Below the pieces are notes generated by a model. That model saw nothing but the letters and a program-made list of their open reading frames with translations, was not told the origin of the DNA and did no database searches. Positions 36,009-47,746 of a stretch of DNA of 64,000 bases are shown piece after piece; within the stretch, counting starts at the first letter, position 1; each line of letters starts with the position of its first letter. A program made the position numbers and the translations under genes. The stretch comes from Anagrus nilaparvatae (Eukaryota; Arthropoda; Insecta; Hymenoptera; Mymaridae), in NCBI GenBank assembly GCA_022575985.1, contig JAKSXM010000231.1:27566501-27630500 (forward strand). The letters are read 5' to 3'.

Positions 36009-36345
36009 AAATAAATAATTAAATGTCAACATTTCAGATTAAATGTTTTAAATAAAATAAGGATTTAAAATCAATCATTAAAATGTTTATTTTCTACGTA
36101 TTTAAATTTTCATTTGAAAATGTTTTTCGTATCAAATTAAAATAATCATATTATATGCCAAATGCAAAATTTTCAATTATAAATATGTATAAACATTTTT
36201 GAATTATTAATTTTTAAATACTTATATTGATTTTTCTGTTTAATTATATTAATTCTGAGAAATTTTTATTCACCTTTTGGGCAGATACTAATAAGGTTAA
36301 TGTCAGTTGTATTGCTACAGGTGATCATCATTAAAGATTAATACA
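36009..36345 (+). repeat. inverted duplicate of 28.2-28.6 kb
   Basis: Collinear with the reverse complement of 28300-28630, apart from a 29-base insertion near 36290-36318 (TAATAAGGTTAATGTC...). The two copies lie about 7.4 kb apart in opposite orientation. The homologous block continues into the family B units that follow. Confidence 0.7.
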
Positions 36346-36640
36346 GATTTTTGGAGGGAGTTGAAAAGCAGTAAATTTAGGGGCTTGGAATATTCCGGGT
36401 TTGGACTTGAAATAATTCGATTTTAGAGACTTAGAATAATTTTTGATTTAGGGATCTAGAATAATACGCGTTTAGGGAATCCAAATAGTTTGGGTTTAGA
36501 GTCTCAACAGTTAGTAAAGGTGATGATTACGTATTATAAAAATAGCAAATTGTATTGTAATTTGTCTGTCTATGTTCAGCTGTAAGTAAACATGTTCCAT
36601 GCATTTTGGTTGTGTTTACAGTAAACTGGTGTAAAAAATG
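36346..36640 (+). mobile_element. family B element with near-complete 3' end
   Basis: After GGAGGGAGTTGAAAAGCAG come about five 24-base units and the 3' block (AGTAAAGGTGATGATTACGT). TAAACATGTTCCATGCATTT and TGGTTGTGTTTACAGTAAAC follow. The terminal hairpin is partly eroded. The canonical 5' end is absent. Confidence 0.65.
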
Positions 36641-36734
36641 ACTTTTTCCCAGTTAAAGTTAACCAAAACCAATCAAAGGGTTGGCCAAAAGTTCTGAAAA
36701 GTTATGGGCGGTATTTTTTAGCTAAAACCAGCGT

Positions 36735-36850
36735 GTATGCTTAATTTTAAGTCTCTAATTAAAATTTTATTTTTTTTAATTTTTAATATGAACCATGTTT
36801 CTAAAAAGGTGTACTCCCGAAGACCTGAAAACCGAGGGCAGGAAATAAGC
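36735..36850 (+). mobile_element. single arm of the family C palindrome
   Basis: TAATTTTTAATATGAACCATG, GGTGTACTCCCGAAGACCTG and a shortened G-rich tract match the right arm of 27837-28163. Only one arm is present here. It is followed by irregular B-like units (36855-36910). A frame from 36737 to 36994 reads through it by chance. Confidence 0.6.
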
Positions 36851-36904
36851 AAATACAGGACTTATAATAATTTTAATAAGAGTAATTCAAGTATTCTAAA
36901 AATA

Positions 36905-36992
36905 ATTCAAGTTTATGGACACGGCCAGGCAGCTTTGCTTGAAAATTCAAGCAACAAAAAAATTTCAAGCAAAGCAGCCTGCACGTGGAGTT
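36905..36992. repeat. short inverted repeat CAGGCAGCTTTGCTTGAAA
   Basis: CCAGGCAGCTTTGCTTGAAA (about 36924-36943) pairs with the inverted TTTCAAGCAAAGCAGCCTG (about 36962-36980), leaving an A-rich loop of about 20 bases. The stem is nearly perfect over 18 bases and would form a strong hairpin. It sits between B-like fragments. Confidence 0.6.
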
Positions 36993-37014
36993 AAAATAAT
37001 CTATGCCTATTTCG

Positions 37015-37095
37015 GGTTTCGATAAACCAAAATTATTCTAAGTCCCTAAACATCATTTATTTTAAGTCCCTAAACCTAGTCCTAAACCCCACCTC
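37015..37095 (-). mobile_element. family B fragment, minus strand
   Basis: Three units (ATTATTCTAAGTCCCTAAAC and relatives) followed by CCTAAACCCCACCTCTGAGG. Neither end of the element is present. Confidence 0.55.
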
Positions 37096-37318
37096 TGAGG
37101 CCTCCCGAGACTCAATTTGCACTTTAGGTCCAAGAATTTTCATTAAAGTACCACCAACCAATTTAGTTTTCGAATTTTTCTTTAAAATATCTCTTTTTTT
37201 CTATTAAATGATTGCAAATTACATAAAACCTAAAGAAAAAAGTACACAAAAATTTTTTATTTTTCACAATTGCCTTACTGCGGTGCTCACATTTTAAATG
37301 AGTAAAATTTATTTATTT

Positions 37319-37640
37319 TTAACATGGAACATGTTCATTGGATGGGGTATTCGAAAAAGTTTGGCTCAGCAGGGTGGGGGTGAAAAATTGACGTTTTTAG
37401 GGAAGGGGTGAAATGGACTTAGAATATTTTCGATTTAGGGACTCAGAATAATTTGAAGTGGGAGTCAGGACCTAATCAGGCCCTGATAACAACAACTTAG
37501 AATACTATAAGTTTATGGGTTTAGGATAATTTATATTCAGGATTTATTGTAATTTCGGTTTTTGGATTTATTACTATTATGAGTAAACATGTTCCATGCT
37601 CGTTGGTTGTGTAGTTACGCAAACCGGTTATAAATTTTTT
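37319..37640 (+). mobile_element. family B element, second subfamily, full length
   Basis: Starts TTAACATGGAACATGTTCAT and has the subfamily leader GGATGGGGTATTCGAAAAAG, a G-rich tract and GAATTTGAAGTGGGAGTCAGG-like sequence with a GGCCCTGATAAC word. Several units follow, then AGTAAACATGTTCCATGCTC and CAAACCGGTTATAAATTTTT. The CATGGAACATG/CATGTTCCATG pair near the two ends is inverted. Both ends match the copies at 52.6 and 58.8 kb. Confidence 0.7.
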
Positions 37641-37644
37641 AAAT

Positions 37645-40040
37645 TTTCTTAACGTTTTAAGAGATTAAAATCGTTAAAAAAACCGGCTGCCAGAACCCAA
37701 ATTATATTACAATCACCTGAAACCTCTTTAAACCCTTTAGAGTTGGACAAAAATTATGTTTTTGAGTCAAAAAAATACAAATTTATGTTGTTTTTTTTAG
37801 CTACAACATCATTGATGTGTTAAAATTCCACCTGGTTGGTCTTGATTCAGACGAATTCATTTTTAAAGCGCCAAAAATATTATTATTGCCTAATTTTTTA
37901 TTTCTTACTAATTACAAAATTTCCGCCAATACATGCGATAAAAGTTGACAAGAGAATTCGGATTCTGCAGAAAATTTTACATAAGTTTAAATGAATCAAA
38001 TTGATAAACTATTAAAAAATGCTGCTTAGTAATTGGCACTATGGTTCCTTATCTAACAAAGTATAATAACATAAGAAAAACTAAAAATTAGCTTTTCCTT
38101 AATATTGTCAGTTTGACATCTCATGGAAAAAATTAGGTTTTTTACATAAAAAGAAAGATTCCTTTATAATAGTACTTTCAATTAATATTTTCAAAGAAAC
38201 CTATTTAGAATTACCATTTTTTTTATTAAAAAATTCTTTTTTAAATTTTCCTATTATGCGAATTTTAGAAAATTTGTACATTATATAGTATATAATACAG
38301 AAATACAAAAATTTTAATAAGAATAATATGAATACGTAACTGTAATTAATTAGAGCGTAAGTAATGCATAAATTTTTCGATAATTAAAATTCTAAAATAT
38401 ATGATGAATCAGATGAAACATTGAAATGAAAAAGAAACAAAAATATTTTCTTTTATTAAATTTTTTTTAATTTACCGTTACTCTGTAACTAAAATTAATA
38501 AAAAAAATAAATTTTTATAATTTATTCTTTGAAAGAGTCCTTTTATCAAACTTAAAATTTAAAATTTCACAAAGAAAAGTGCATCCAAAATTTTTTCTAA
38601 AAAAATCTCTAATTAATTTTTTCTGAAATTTTTAATATTTTAAATAAAAAAGTATTTATTTTGAAATTTAGCATAAAAAAAGCCCATATATACACAGACA
38701 TATATTTATGAGTAAAAAGTTTGACAAAAAACTTCTTTTTTTTTTAAACTTTAATACTTTTTCATCATACTCTTTTTATTATATATAATACTATTGATTT
38801 ATGATCCTTTTTTTGTTCACCTGTTGTAACATTGTTTTTTTTATACTCTAAATCTCTTAAAACTTTTTACAGTTTAACCTTAAAAATAAAAAAGCTCATA
38901 GAAAAAAGAGAGAGAGAGAGAGAGAGAAAAAAAGAAGCTTTATGGCTTTACACGTGTTTTTCTAAAAAATGAATGACCAGATACTATAAAAATAAAAAAT
39001 AAAATAAAATTAGTTATTTTACGTTCTAATTTTGTTTAATATCCGTCTTTAAATAAATAAATAAATTAAAATGAGAAATATAGATAAAATGATAATAATA
39101 TTTAACTCAGAAACTAGTACAATTAATCCGGGTTAGATCATTTGATCTCACCTAGAACTAAACTATATGTGTATAGGATTGTTTATTCAAAAACATGTAT
39201 ATATAGGTTCTCGCCTCGAGAAAATTCAAATATATTTCATTGGATCCTAGAAAACAGTATTAAGGGGATTATAAACTTGGATATTATTTACTATGAATTT
39301 TCCCAGACGAAGCGAAGAGAATATATATATGAAAAGTAATCTACGCTACGTCATTTTCTTCGAGAGAATTTATATACTCTGCTTTTTTTATATATACAAT
39401 ATACATCTTTAAATACAGGTATATATTACTGTCTTATCAACCTTTCAATAAACTAAAGAAAAAACTCTTTCCCAAAATTACATGTACATATTAATATAAA
39501 TATACGTTTTATAACAATTTTTTTTTTTTTTTTAATTAAAAATTTTCATTTCTTTTTTTTTTTTTTTATAAGCATAAAATTAAAGTGAACATAAAATTTT
39601 AATTTAGAAAAAAAAACATACGCATATTATGTATAATATATGCCTGTATGTATATGGGGTGATCCTGATTAAGTTCGTTTGGACAATTTTTATTTTTCAT
39701 GTGGTATAGTTGAACTAAGATTTTGTCCTTAATTTGCTTTTTTTCAATTAAATTCTACGCTGAAATTGACTGCAGTTTGTTTTGAAAAATATTTGTAAAA
39801 GGGAATTGAACCTACGACCCCACGATTTCTAGTCAAAAGTGAAGTAAAATCATTTTATTTGCGAGAAAATTTTTATGTTAATTAACAGTTTAAACTGTAA
39901 ACTGAAAAAATATTCCGTTTGTTGTAGCTTTTCCCCTTTGCTATAAGTGGAAATCTGCTTGCTCCAAGCAATATATTTTCTTTTAAGGATGCAAACCATA
40001 TGTTTGTTTTAAAATATTTCCTTCAAGTAAAATCAGAGTA
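37645..40040. other. A+T-rich stretch with a (GA)n tract and a mixed segment
   Basis: A diverged copy of the 27.48 kb repeat lies at 37915-37985. A (GA)n microsatellite lies at 38907-38926. The segment 39120-39400 is less biased and holds a 65-codon frame (39142-39339) without recognised similarity; it may be low-copy regulatory DNA. No gene can be assigned. Confidence 0.45.
38907..38926. repeat. (AG)n microsatellite
   Basis: Ten uninterrupted AG units. Confidence 0.85.
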
Positions 40041-40041
40041 T

Positions 40042-40283
40042 AAAAAATGATAACCGGTTTGTGTAAACACAACCTAAATGCATGGAACATGTTTACTTCC
40101 AGCTAAGGACTAGGGAGTCCCTAAATCGATATTATTCTAAGTCGATGAATCAAAATTATTCTAAGTGCCTTATTTATTCTAAGTCCCTAACCCCAGATTT
40201 TTCAAAGTCCACAAATTTGACCCCCTCCTCCTTAATTTTTAAGTTCTGGAGTACCCCTTCCTTATAAACAAGTTCCATGTTAA
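40042..40283 (-). mobile_element. family B element, minus strand, near complete
   Basis: Read on the plus strand it begins with the inverted 3' end (GATAACCGGTTTGTGTAAAC, hairpin with ACACAACC). CATGGAACATGTTTACTTCC, about five units (TAAGTCCCTAACCCC) and a C-rich tract follow. It ends with the inverted 5' end AAACAAGTTCCATGTTAA. It lacks the AGTAAAGGTGATAATTAC block. The frame at 40082-40267 is a translation of the units (repeated SKS residues). Confidence 0.7.
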
Positions 40284-40312
40284 TATTTGACGTGAATTTC
40301 GGTATTCAATAC

Positions 40313-40390
40313 AGCTGGTCATAGGCCAGGGAGTAGCACTCTTGCTTCGCAACCGTGGGTCTAGTGTTCGATTCCCTGTTTTGGCAGACT
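40313..40390 (+). pseudogene. tRNA-like Pol III relic, copy 1
   Basis: The order is that of a tRNA: a D-arm/A-box-like GGCCAGGGAGTAGCAC, an anticodon-region-like CTTGCTTCGCAACC, and a B-box-like GTGTTCGATTCCC. A run of seven T follows (a Pol III stop). The T stem and acceptor stem do not pair well, so it is not a functional tRNA gene. The anticodon-arm words resemble Ala-type tRNA (CTTCGCA), as in many tRNA-derived SINE heads. A relative lies at 52099-52175. No shared SINE body follows either copy. Confidence 0.6.
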
Positions 40391-40543
40391 TTTTTTCTCG
40401 AAAAAATCTTAAATATTTACTTTTAACTTTAAAATATTGCCATTTTAACAAAAATTATTCAAAGCTTTTAAAAAACAATTTGCTTGTGTAAAATTTTCCA
40501 AAGAATCCGAGATTCGGGTCATATTTTTAGTCACGTGGCTTGG

Positions 40544-40710
40544 TGCGAAAATCTTTTCGGCATCCATCGCCGATTTCGGGTCCACATTTTTTTTTGCATT
40601 CTATAGGGTCCAAACTACCAGAAAATCATGGTGGTAGTCGCGGAACCGTCGATTTTTTTTTTTTCATTTTTGGTGCTCATAAAACGTATTTTCTCGTAGA
40701 AATGCACATA
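40544..40710 (+). repeat. family D repeat, single arm
   Basis: GGCATCCATCGCCGATTTCG, TTTTTTTTGCATTCTATAGG, CAGAAAATCATGGTGGTAGT and GCTCATAAAACGTATTTTCT match 62185-62345 in order. It is preceded by TTAGTCACGTGGCTTGG, which may be part of it. The 74-codon frame (40540-40764) is a reading of the repeat. Confidence 0.7.
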
Positions 40711-40714
40711 TATA

Positions 40715-42785
40715 AATATATACATGCATGCATAACAATGCATGTGATAATATTCATGTTGTGAACTCATTAAGAATCATGCATTTTTCTTAGCGTAAAA
40801 AAATAGTTTTATTTTACTATATTAAAAAAAAAACACGTTTTCAAGAATACTTTTAAAAATTCTTAAAATATTATACTAGATAAGACATTTTACTAAACAA
40901 ATCCTTATAAAAATGTTTGTTCATTATATTCTAATAATTAGTAAGCAAGAATTCAACTTTATTTTTTTTCATGCATTTTTAAACTAACAGAAAAAAAAAT
41001 ATAATTTTTGCTGACTACTCTAAGTAAAAAAATTTTTTTTTATTCTTTAAATTTATGCCATGTCAGAAAATAGTTTTTTATCATTTTTAAAATAAAAAAA
41101 AATATACAAAGTTTGTTTATTTCAAGTAATAAAATACTTTTAAAAAAATTTTAATTTTAATACTTAAGTAAATACCAAATTATTAATACTGCTCAAGTTT
41201 GTTTTAATTAATAAAAAAACTTTGCTACAGAATATATAGAGTTTATCGATTATTGTCAAATTAATTTTCAAAATATTACTATCAAGTTTTGTTTAAAAAG
41301 TTTATGACGTACATTAATTAGTTCAATTATTTCAAGAATTTTTAAAAATTTAGCTATTAAAACGTTCCAGTGGTTTTAATGACTGCAGTATACTAGATTA
41401 CGGATCCCTACAAGCCTCATACCGGACCCTACTGCAAATATTACTACTTATAATTTTAACCCTTATAATAATTGTTTTAATGGTTTTTTGAATATTTAAG
41501 CTCAATTTTAAAGTTTGGTTATTTATCATTTTTACAATTGCAAGAAAAATTTACTTTTCCAATTTTCGTTTTTTCAAAAAAAGTACCCTGTCTTTGAATT
41601 TATTTTTCAATATAAGTTAAATTAACCCACATCAATTTTAGGTAACCCGATAAGACAGAGGCGACTTATACATTTCACCTGCACTGACCTATCTGCATAT
41701 TTTATATACAAAATAATGTATGCATTACGTTTGCATTTTGGTATTTTGACTATTGGTTTAGTAAGCAATTTTTTTAAAAGAAATTTTACTACTATGTTAT
41801 TAGAATATTAACTTTTTATTAATTTATTTGTATTATAATCATAAGCTTTTTTGTTGATTTTTAAAACTTTTAAATAAATTCTAAAGCAACAGTTTCTAAT
41901 ATTGAAAACTACCACCGCCGGCTACAAAGTGTTCTTAAACCTGGAAAAGATTTTTTTAATAAATAAATAATTAAGGTCTACTTTTAATGTTCGGCACATG
42001 TAGGCGAAAAGTTTTTATAATGCATTAAATATTTTTAAAAGTTTTAAAATGGTGTTCAATCTTTTTCGGGTTTAAAAACGTTTTTTAGTCAGAGTCGCGC
42101 GATAAATTTTATAAAATTCACTATTTAAAAATATTCTTTTTAAGGAAAATGGCTCAACTGTCCCAATTAAGAATGTTCAGATTATGTTTTTTGGGTTTTT
42201 TAAGATTTTCAAAGTTGGATTTTACCGAAAATGGTCCAGTTGCCGGCAATATGCAATTCCAGTATGTTTTTCGTTTACTAAACGTGATCATGAAATCCTT
42301 TTTTAACTAAAATGGACCAATTATTGTTCACAGTAATCTAATTTAGGTTATTTTTTCCAATTTTTTAGTCATTTACTTTTATGCCCAACTTTTATGGACG
42401 ATTTTAAATAAAAGATAACATAATCGTGTTCAAAGACCCAAAATACACAATTATTACTAAAATTAAAATTTAAATTAAAATCATGAATCTTGTGCGATTG
42501 GTATTTGACCCCAGAAAATAATATAAAATTAATTATAGTCAAAAATACAATATCTTTCAAAATAAAAATACTTCGTTAGAATGCCTAGAAAATTTTTTAT
42601 TTTTTTTAAATTAAAAAATAAAGTAAAATATATTCAAAAACTTATATTAAAACGTTTATACATAGTCTGGAAGATGTTTACTAAAATCAAAGAAGTTAAA
42701 ATCTTATTAAAATGTTTTAGTTTATTTTATAAAAAGAAAAATTTAATAGCTACTTTCATATATATTTACCGTTGTTTTATGTAAA
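40715..42785. other. A+T-rich stretch, no gene seen
   Basis: Filler with long A and T runs. A short less biased block lies at 41395-41440 (GATCCCTACAAGCCTCATAC). Weak relatives of the dispersed ACGAAT motif lie near 42275 and 42420. Frames at 42369-42560 and 42581-42784 are Lys/Asn/Phe/Ile-rich and unconvincing. Confidence 0.45.
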
Positions 42786-42790
42786 ATCTA

Positions 42791-43350
42791 CACTGAAAAT
42801 CTTTTTGGTTTTCGGACCACTTTGATAGTACGTCCAAGCTTTAAATCCTTAGCTTGGTTCACTATGATTATTCGGGGCGCATGTCATAGCCCCAAATTTG
42901 AGAATTCGGTAATACGAAATTAGGTTGACGATATTTATTTAGAAAAATTTATATTTATTTAGAAACATTTTTCGAATTTAAGGTTTTTTTCTGGTCACCG
43001 ACCAGAAAGCACGTATTTCCTGGCTGCTGCGCGTCCGGCAAAGATGTGTTTTATGGCCACTGATGCAGAAAAATCTTATACGACCCTGGGCCATAAACCT
43101 GGCCATAAAAGAAGAATGCCCCAAATCGCAGTTTACGTATGATTTGGGTCATTCTTTATTTTTCTGGCCATGGGTCGTAATATACTATTTGTTTTTGGTT
43201 TGTTTTTACTTTTTTTATAACCTTAAATTCGAAAAATTTTTCTTAAATAGCCATTTTAAGGTAAAATAAATTGGCAATTATTATGTTCCCCGAAACTCGA
43301 CTTTTAAAATCAACAATCAGTTTTACATCAAACAAAAAAGATTTTCAGTG
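42791..43350. mobile_element. family E foldback MITE, complete, 560 bp
   Basis: The terminal inverted repeat CACTGAAAATCTTTTT opens at 42791 and closes as AAAAAAGATTTTCAGTG at 43350. TA flanks both sides (42789-42790 and 43351-43352), consistent with a TA target duplication. Inner arms repeat inverted: CATTTTTCGAATTTAAGGTT with AACCTTAAATTCGAAAAATT. The centre is a nested hairpin, TACGACCCTGGGCCATAAA with TTTTCTGGCCATGGGTCGTA, around GCCCCAAATC/GATTTGGG. It has no transposase; the frame 43063-43269 reads the centre. Movement would need an enzyme supplied elsewhere, perhaps of Tc1/mariner type. Confidence 0.78.
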
Positions 43351-43351
43351 T

Positions 43352-46300
43352 AACCCTTTTTTTCGTCAATATTATATACCTTTTAATAGGATTTAACTTT
43401 CTGTACCTTAATTATAATTCCCTTTGATAAATTTTCTTAAGTTTACAGCGGCTTCTTCTTAAATTACAAAAAGAAAATTCCAGTTCTTTTATAGAAATAT
43501 TTTTAAAAATCTTAAGAGTATTAATTTATATTAATTAATTATGCAAAAAAAATGATGTTTTTAGAGAAGTAAAACTATAAGTTTATACCTAATATAAGTA
43601 ACTATTTTTACCCCTAAACTGCAAAAAATTCCAAAAAGTCAAAAAGCTTAAATGAAATTAAATTTTAAATATCTCACAGGCAACAAAGACCAAAATACAA
43701 AATAAAATTATTCTCTATATGTTGATATTACCTATATAAATGTATATTAACATAAAAACATAAATAAATTCATAAACATAAACAGAAAAAATAACAATAT
43801 ATTTTTCGTTATATTTTCATCAATCAAAATCAATTACATATATAGATAATATTATTTGATTATGTGTATAAATTTTGTTTGAAATATCGAATAATATAAT
43901 CTTTTGAAAAGGCACGATGAGGGATTTGTCTGTTATATGCAGCTATATATATATTCGGAATAATAATATTATGAGAATTATAACAGCATTAAATTTTCAA
44001 ATTTATTCTCTGTATTTTCTATCTTACTCTGTTTAAGCAAAATTTTATAATAAATTATTTTTTATTTAAAACTAATGAATGAATGATTTTTAACATATCA
44101 GAGCTTATTTCTATATGAGAGGGTGCAAGAGTTTTTTAAAAATAAATTTTAGGCACCCATTTGGCCCAAAAAAATATTTTTATTCTAAATTTCACTCTTT
44201 TGTAAACTCTTGAATTCAAAAAAAAAAAAATAATAATATAATATATCTTTGATTGTTTCTAGCTCTAATGTTATAGCATTTCAGTTAATTATTAAAACTT
44301 TATTGATTTAGTTAAAAAATTCTGTTCTTATAATTATAGTTTGTTAGAAGTATAGGAAATTCATGCAAAAATTTTACAATGATCAAATTAATTGTCTTCC
44401 ACAGTATCGTTATAACTTTTTGGAGACAATTTTCGGAATTTATTATTCATTAAATGCACAGGGTGGTAGTTTTAGGACACTTTTTGTAAGAAAGTACTTA
44501 GTGATTAAATTAAAAAAAATCCAATTTCTAAATCTATAAAGTCTTTTCCCAGAAACCAAAATAATACCAAAAAACTAAATTTCAGTAAAAAAAAATTTGT
44601 ATCAAAAACAATCGGATCAACTCATATATTTTTCTTTTTGTTTTAAAAGCTCAATAAAAGTTTATTTTATTATTATCATTATATATTATTGATTAAAAAA
44701 TAAAATTTATTACCTGATACATAAGCCTATTATTACCAAGAGGATTTTCTATTTATATGATCGATTAAAAGTAAATTTATTTTTTTAAAGAAAATAATAA
44801 AAAAAAAAAGCTTTACCCATAATAATAATATTAAATATACAATTGACACTCATTAATTCTTATTTTTTATTTTTATTTTTAAATGTTCATTGAATTTTAA
44901 ATGACTTTTTTCTCTATTGTTAACGAGATGTTTACGTATAATACACCTTTTTTTTTTTATTATTTTCACTTTTCTATTATTGACTGATACGAAATAAAAA
45001 AAATTTTTACTTTATATCTGATGAATTTATTTCATTTAAATAGAGTAAAAAAGTTTTATTATGTTTTTTTTTTTTTTGTTAAATTTAAGAAAGATAATAT
45101 ATACGTTGTGCATAGTATAATTCACCTGTCGATTTCAATTCAATAAAATTGTATAAATTTTTCTTTTTGTTATAATAGCATTTAGAATGTTTTTGGTTAA
45201 ATTCAAAACTTTTTTAATAGCTTTTTTTACTTTCGTCACTCGTTTGTTTTCTGTGTTTTTATGTCGAAAAAGAGAATATTGAAATTCTTATATTCAAAAT
45301 AAATTAATAAAAAGTGTATGTATATGGGTGTATTTGTTATTTTTCAGTAATGATACTGTAGCTTTATCAATCGAACTAAAATTTGATGATTTTTACTTTT
45401 ACTTTAAAATTAGCCACTTAATGAAATTTTTACTAAAAAGACTTTAACTAATTATTATATGAAAAATATTTTCTTGTATATATGTTGATTATATAAGGGA
45501 GTTAAAAGTTATAATTAATTTTATATGACAGTTTAAAAAAAAGCTCCCTGTAAACCTAAACTCACTGCTAAAAATGTCCAAAAAAGACAGAGTTTCAAAG
45601 GAATCGGTTACAGACAAAAACCACAATTACATTATTAAATAGTAAAATTTTAAATTAAAAGAAAGTAAGTAAATAAAATCGGATAAAGTAAAAGCTTTTT
45701 AGCTTAAAAGTGAGAAAATGAAAGCATTTTAAAATCGAAGTAAACGGAATAATTTGAAATTATATGTGAGTTAAAATACCAATAATCTTAGATTAAGGTG
45801 GTACTGTAGGAGATTAAACTTTGCGTTTTTAGATTATTTTTTATGCACAATAATCCAGGTTTGTTTATTATAGTCAGCCAGGGGCAGATATGCTATTGAA
45901 TTGATTTTTTAATGAAATCCAAAGATTTGAAAAAAATTGAATTAAAAATCATTTCCGAAAAAATCTTAATTTCCTTGGATACCAGCAGCATTAGTAATAT
46001 TTTAAATAAAAGTATTTCAAATACCCATATAGAAACTATAGATTACTATAAATTTTCTTTGATCTTTTTGAAAACAGTTTTGATATTATAGAAACACACA
46101 TTTAAATAATTCATAAAAGCTTTTTGTTTTGTTTTTTATATTTTTTAAATAATAATATACACAAAGTTATTCGAATCCGAACCAGTATTCGAATCCCTTA
46201 TTTATTTATTTATATATACAGCTTTTAAACTTACACATAGGCCCCTTTTTTTCTGACCCATTTGAATTTTAGATTTTGTTTAGTAATCATACCACAAAGC

Positions 46301-47290
46301 AGATTTCTTAAAAGGGGGGGAAAGTGTTATGTTAGTCGGAAAACCTATATGATATAACAACTTATATACATAGGATGTGTCCAAAAGATTACTCTAGTGA
46401 TATATATATGTATATGTGTGTAAGTGTATGTGTATTTATACTCTTAGGCTAAGCTAAAGTAACAGCCTCTCTTCATCCGGATTTTGCAATTTATACATGC
46501 AAAAGATTTATGAATTCTTGATGCAAATAGAAAGAGAAAAGAGAGCCATTAAAAAATAGATGACTTGTACATGGAAACAGACAAACAAGATTTTACAAAT
46601 CTCTAAAAAGACACACACACACATATATATATATATTTCTTAAAACTATTGAAATATATGCAGATGTATTAACGTTTATGTTTTTTTATTATTTCTTATA
46701 CATTTTTCATATTTTCCTTATTTATCATACTTTTTATGGAGATTTAAAATAATATTTATCATTATTTTCTTTTTTTATAAAATAGAAAAATAATAAATTA
46801 TTTTCTTTTATTTATGTAAAATATTACATTATTACATTGGATTGAAATTTATTCAAAAAAATTATTTATTTTCAAGATACTGAGGTGATATAGAGGTCAT
46901 TATTAATCCTTAGTTAGCTCTCTGGGGTAAAAAATAACTCCAGCTGGAAAATATGTCTTTTCCAAAGATTGATACTAACTTATGAGAAGTACCAATCAAA
47001 TCACGGAAGGGGGGATCTTGTGTAAAAATTTTCTAACATCTTTAAAATAGAAAATAGCAACCCTTTTTATAACTACCCTTTTTATTATCCTAAACTTCGA
47101 GACCTGAAAAACGTACTGGAGAAAAAATTTTGTTATGACTTGTTAGTTCAGAAAAGTTACTTGTAATAGGGGGTGTTTTTTCCAGTTTAAAAGGTGATTG
47201 ATCCATTTCCCATACACTGGACTTCAAAAATTTTGGCCAACCCAGAGGGGGGTTTTGGATGATTTTAAGGATGTAAAAGTGTGTTTTTTA
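43352..47290. other. A+T-rich stretch with microsatellites, no gene seen
   Basis: Mostly A+T-rich. A mixed tract at 46400-46433 alternates TATG and TGTG, and a compound (AC)n(AT)n tract lies at 46611-46636. The segment 46330-46610 is less biased and looks low-copy (GCTAAGCTAAAGTAACAGCC, CTCTTCATCCGGATTTTGC). No frame of interest. Confidence 0.45.
46611..46636. repeat. compound (AC)n(AT)n microsatellite
   Basis: Six AC units run straight into seven AT units. Confidence 0.85.
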
Positions 47291-47296
47291 CGGAAA

Positions 47297-47746
47297 AATG
47301 CGAATAAAAAAAATCAGTTGATGGAATTTAGTAAAACTTCTTGGCCTGAAATTGAAAATTGTAAAACCTTTAATTTGTAACCTTGCACAGCTTTGGAGGT
47401 TTAGTTATGGAGATACTAAAATGCACCGCCGTTTACCCGCGCTTTTGAATTTTATTTTGGTGTAGTTTTTGCGAATTTCAATTAAAAGTATAATATTATT
47501 TCAACCTGTTGAAATTACAATTCAAAAAACTATGTAATTTTGGCAATAAAAACCGCACCAAAATAAAATTTAATAGCGTAAGTAAACGATAGTGCGTACT
47601 TGCGTCTTCATATCTAACCCCCAACCGAGCCCCCAACAATTACGAAAGATATGTTCAAGGTCGCAAATTAAAGGTTATTATTTTGCACCTTAGGCCCAAG
47701 AAGTTTTACAAATATTCCATTTATCTTTTTTTATTCGCATATTTGT
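47297..47746. mobile_element. family J foldback element, about 450 bp
   Basis: The left arm has AAATGCGAATAAAAAAAATC, GTAAAACTTCTTGGCC, ACCTTTAATTTGTAACCTTG, GGAGGTTTAGTTATG and AATTTTATTTTGGTG. The right arm carries these inverted and in mirror order, for example CACCAAAATAAAATTTAATA, CAAGGTCGCAAATTAAAGGT, GGCCCAAGAAGTTTTAC and TTTTTTTATTCGCAT. Divergence is moderate. It ends exactly where the tandem repeat at 47747 begins. The 60-codon frame at 47198-47380 overlaps the left arm only by chance. Confidence 0.7.

Noticed and set aside
36737..36994. 85-codon frame with a less biased composition
   Set aside because: It runs through a family C arm, B fragments and a hairpin, so its residues are a mosaic of repeats.
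40313..40390. Functional tRNA gene
   Set aside because: The A-box and B-box words are present, but the acceptor and T stems do not pair and the anticodon arm is distorted.
42791..43350. CACTA/EnSpm-type element because of the CACTG ends
   Set aside because: TA on both sides fits Tc1/mariner-type insertion better than the 2-3 base duplications of arbitrary sequence seen with CACTA elements. One copy is too few to decide.
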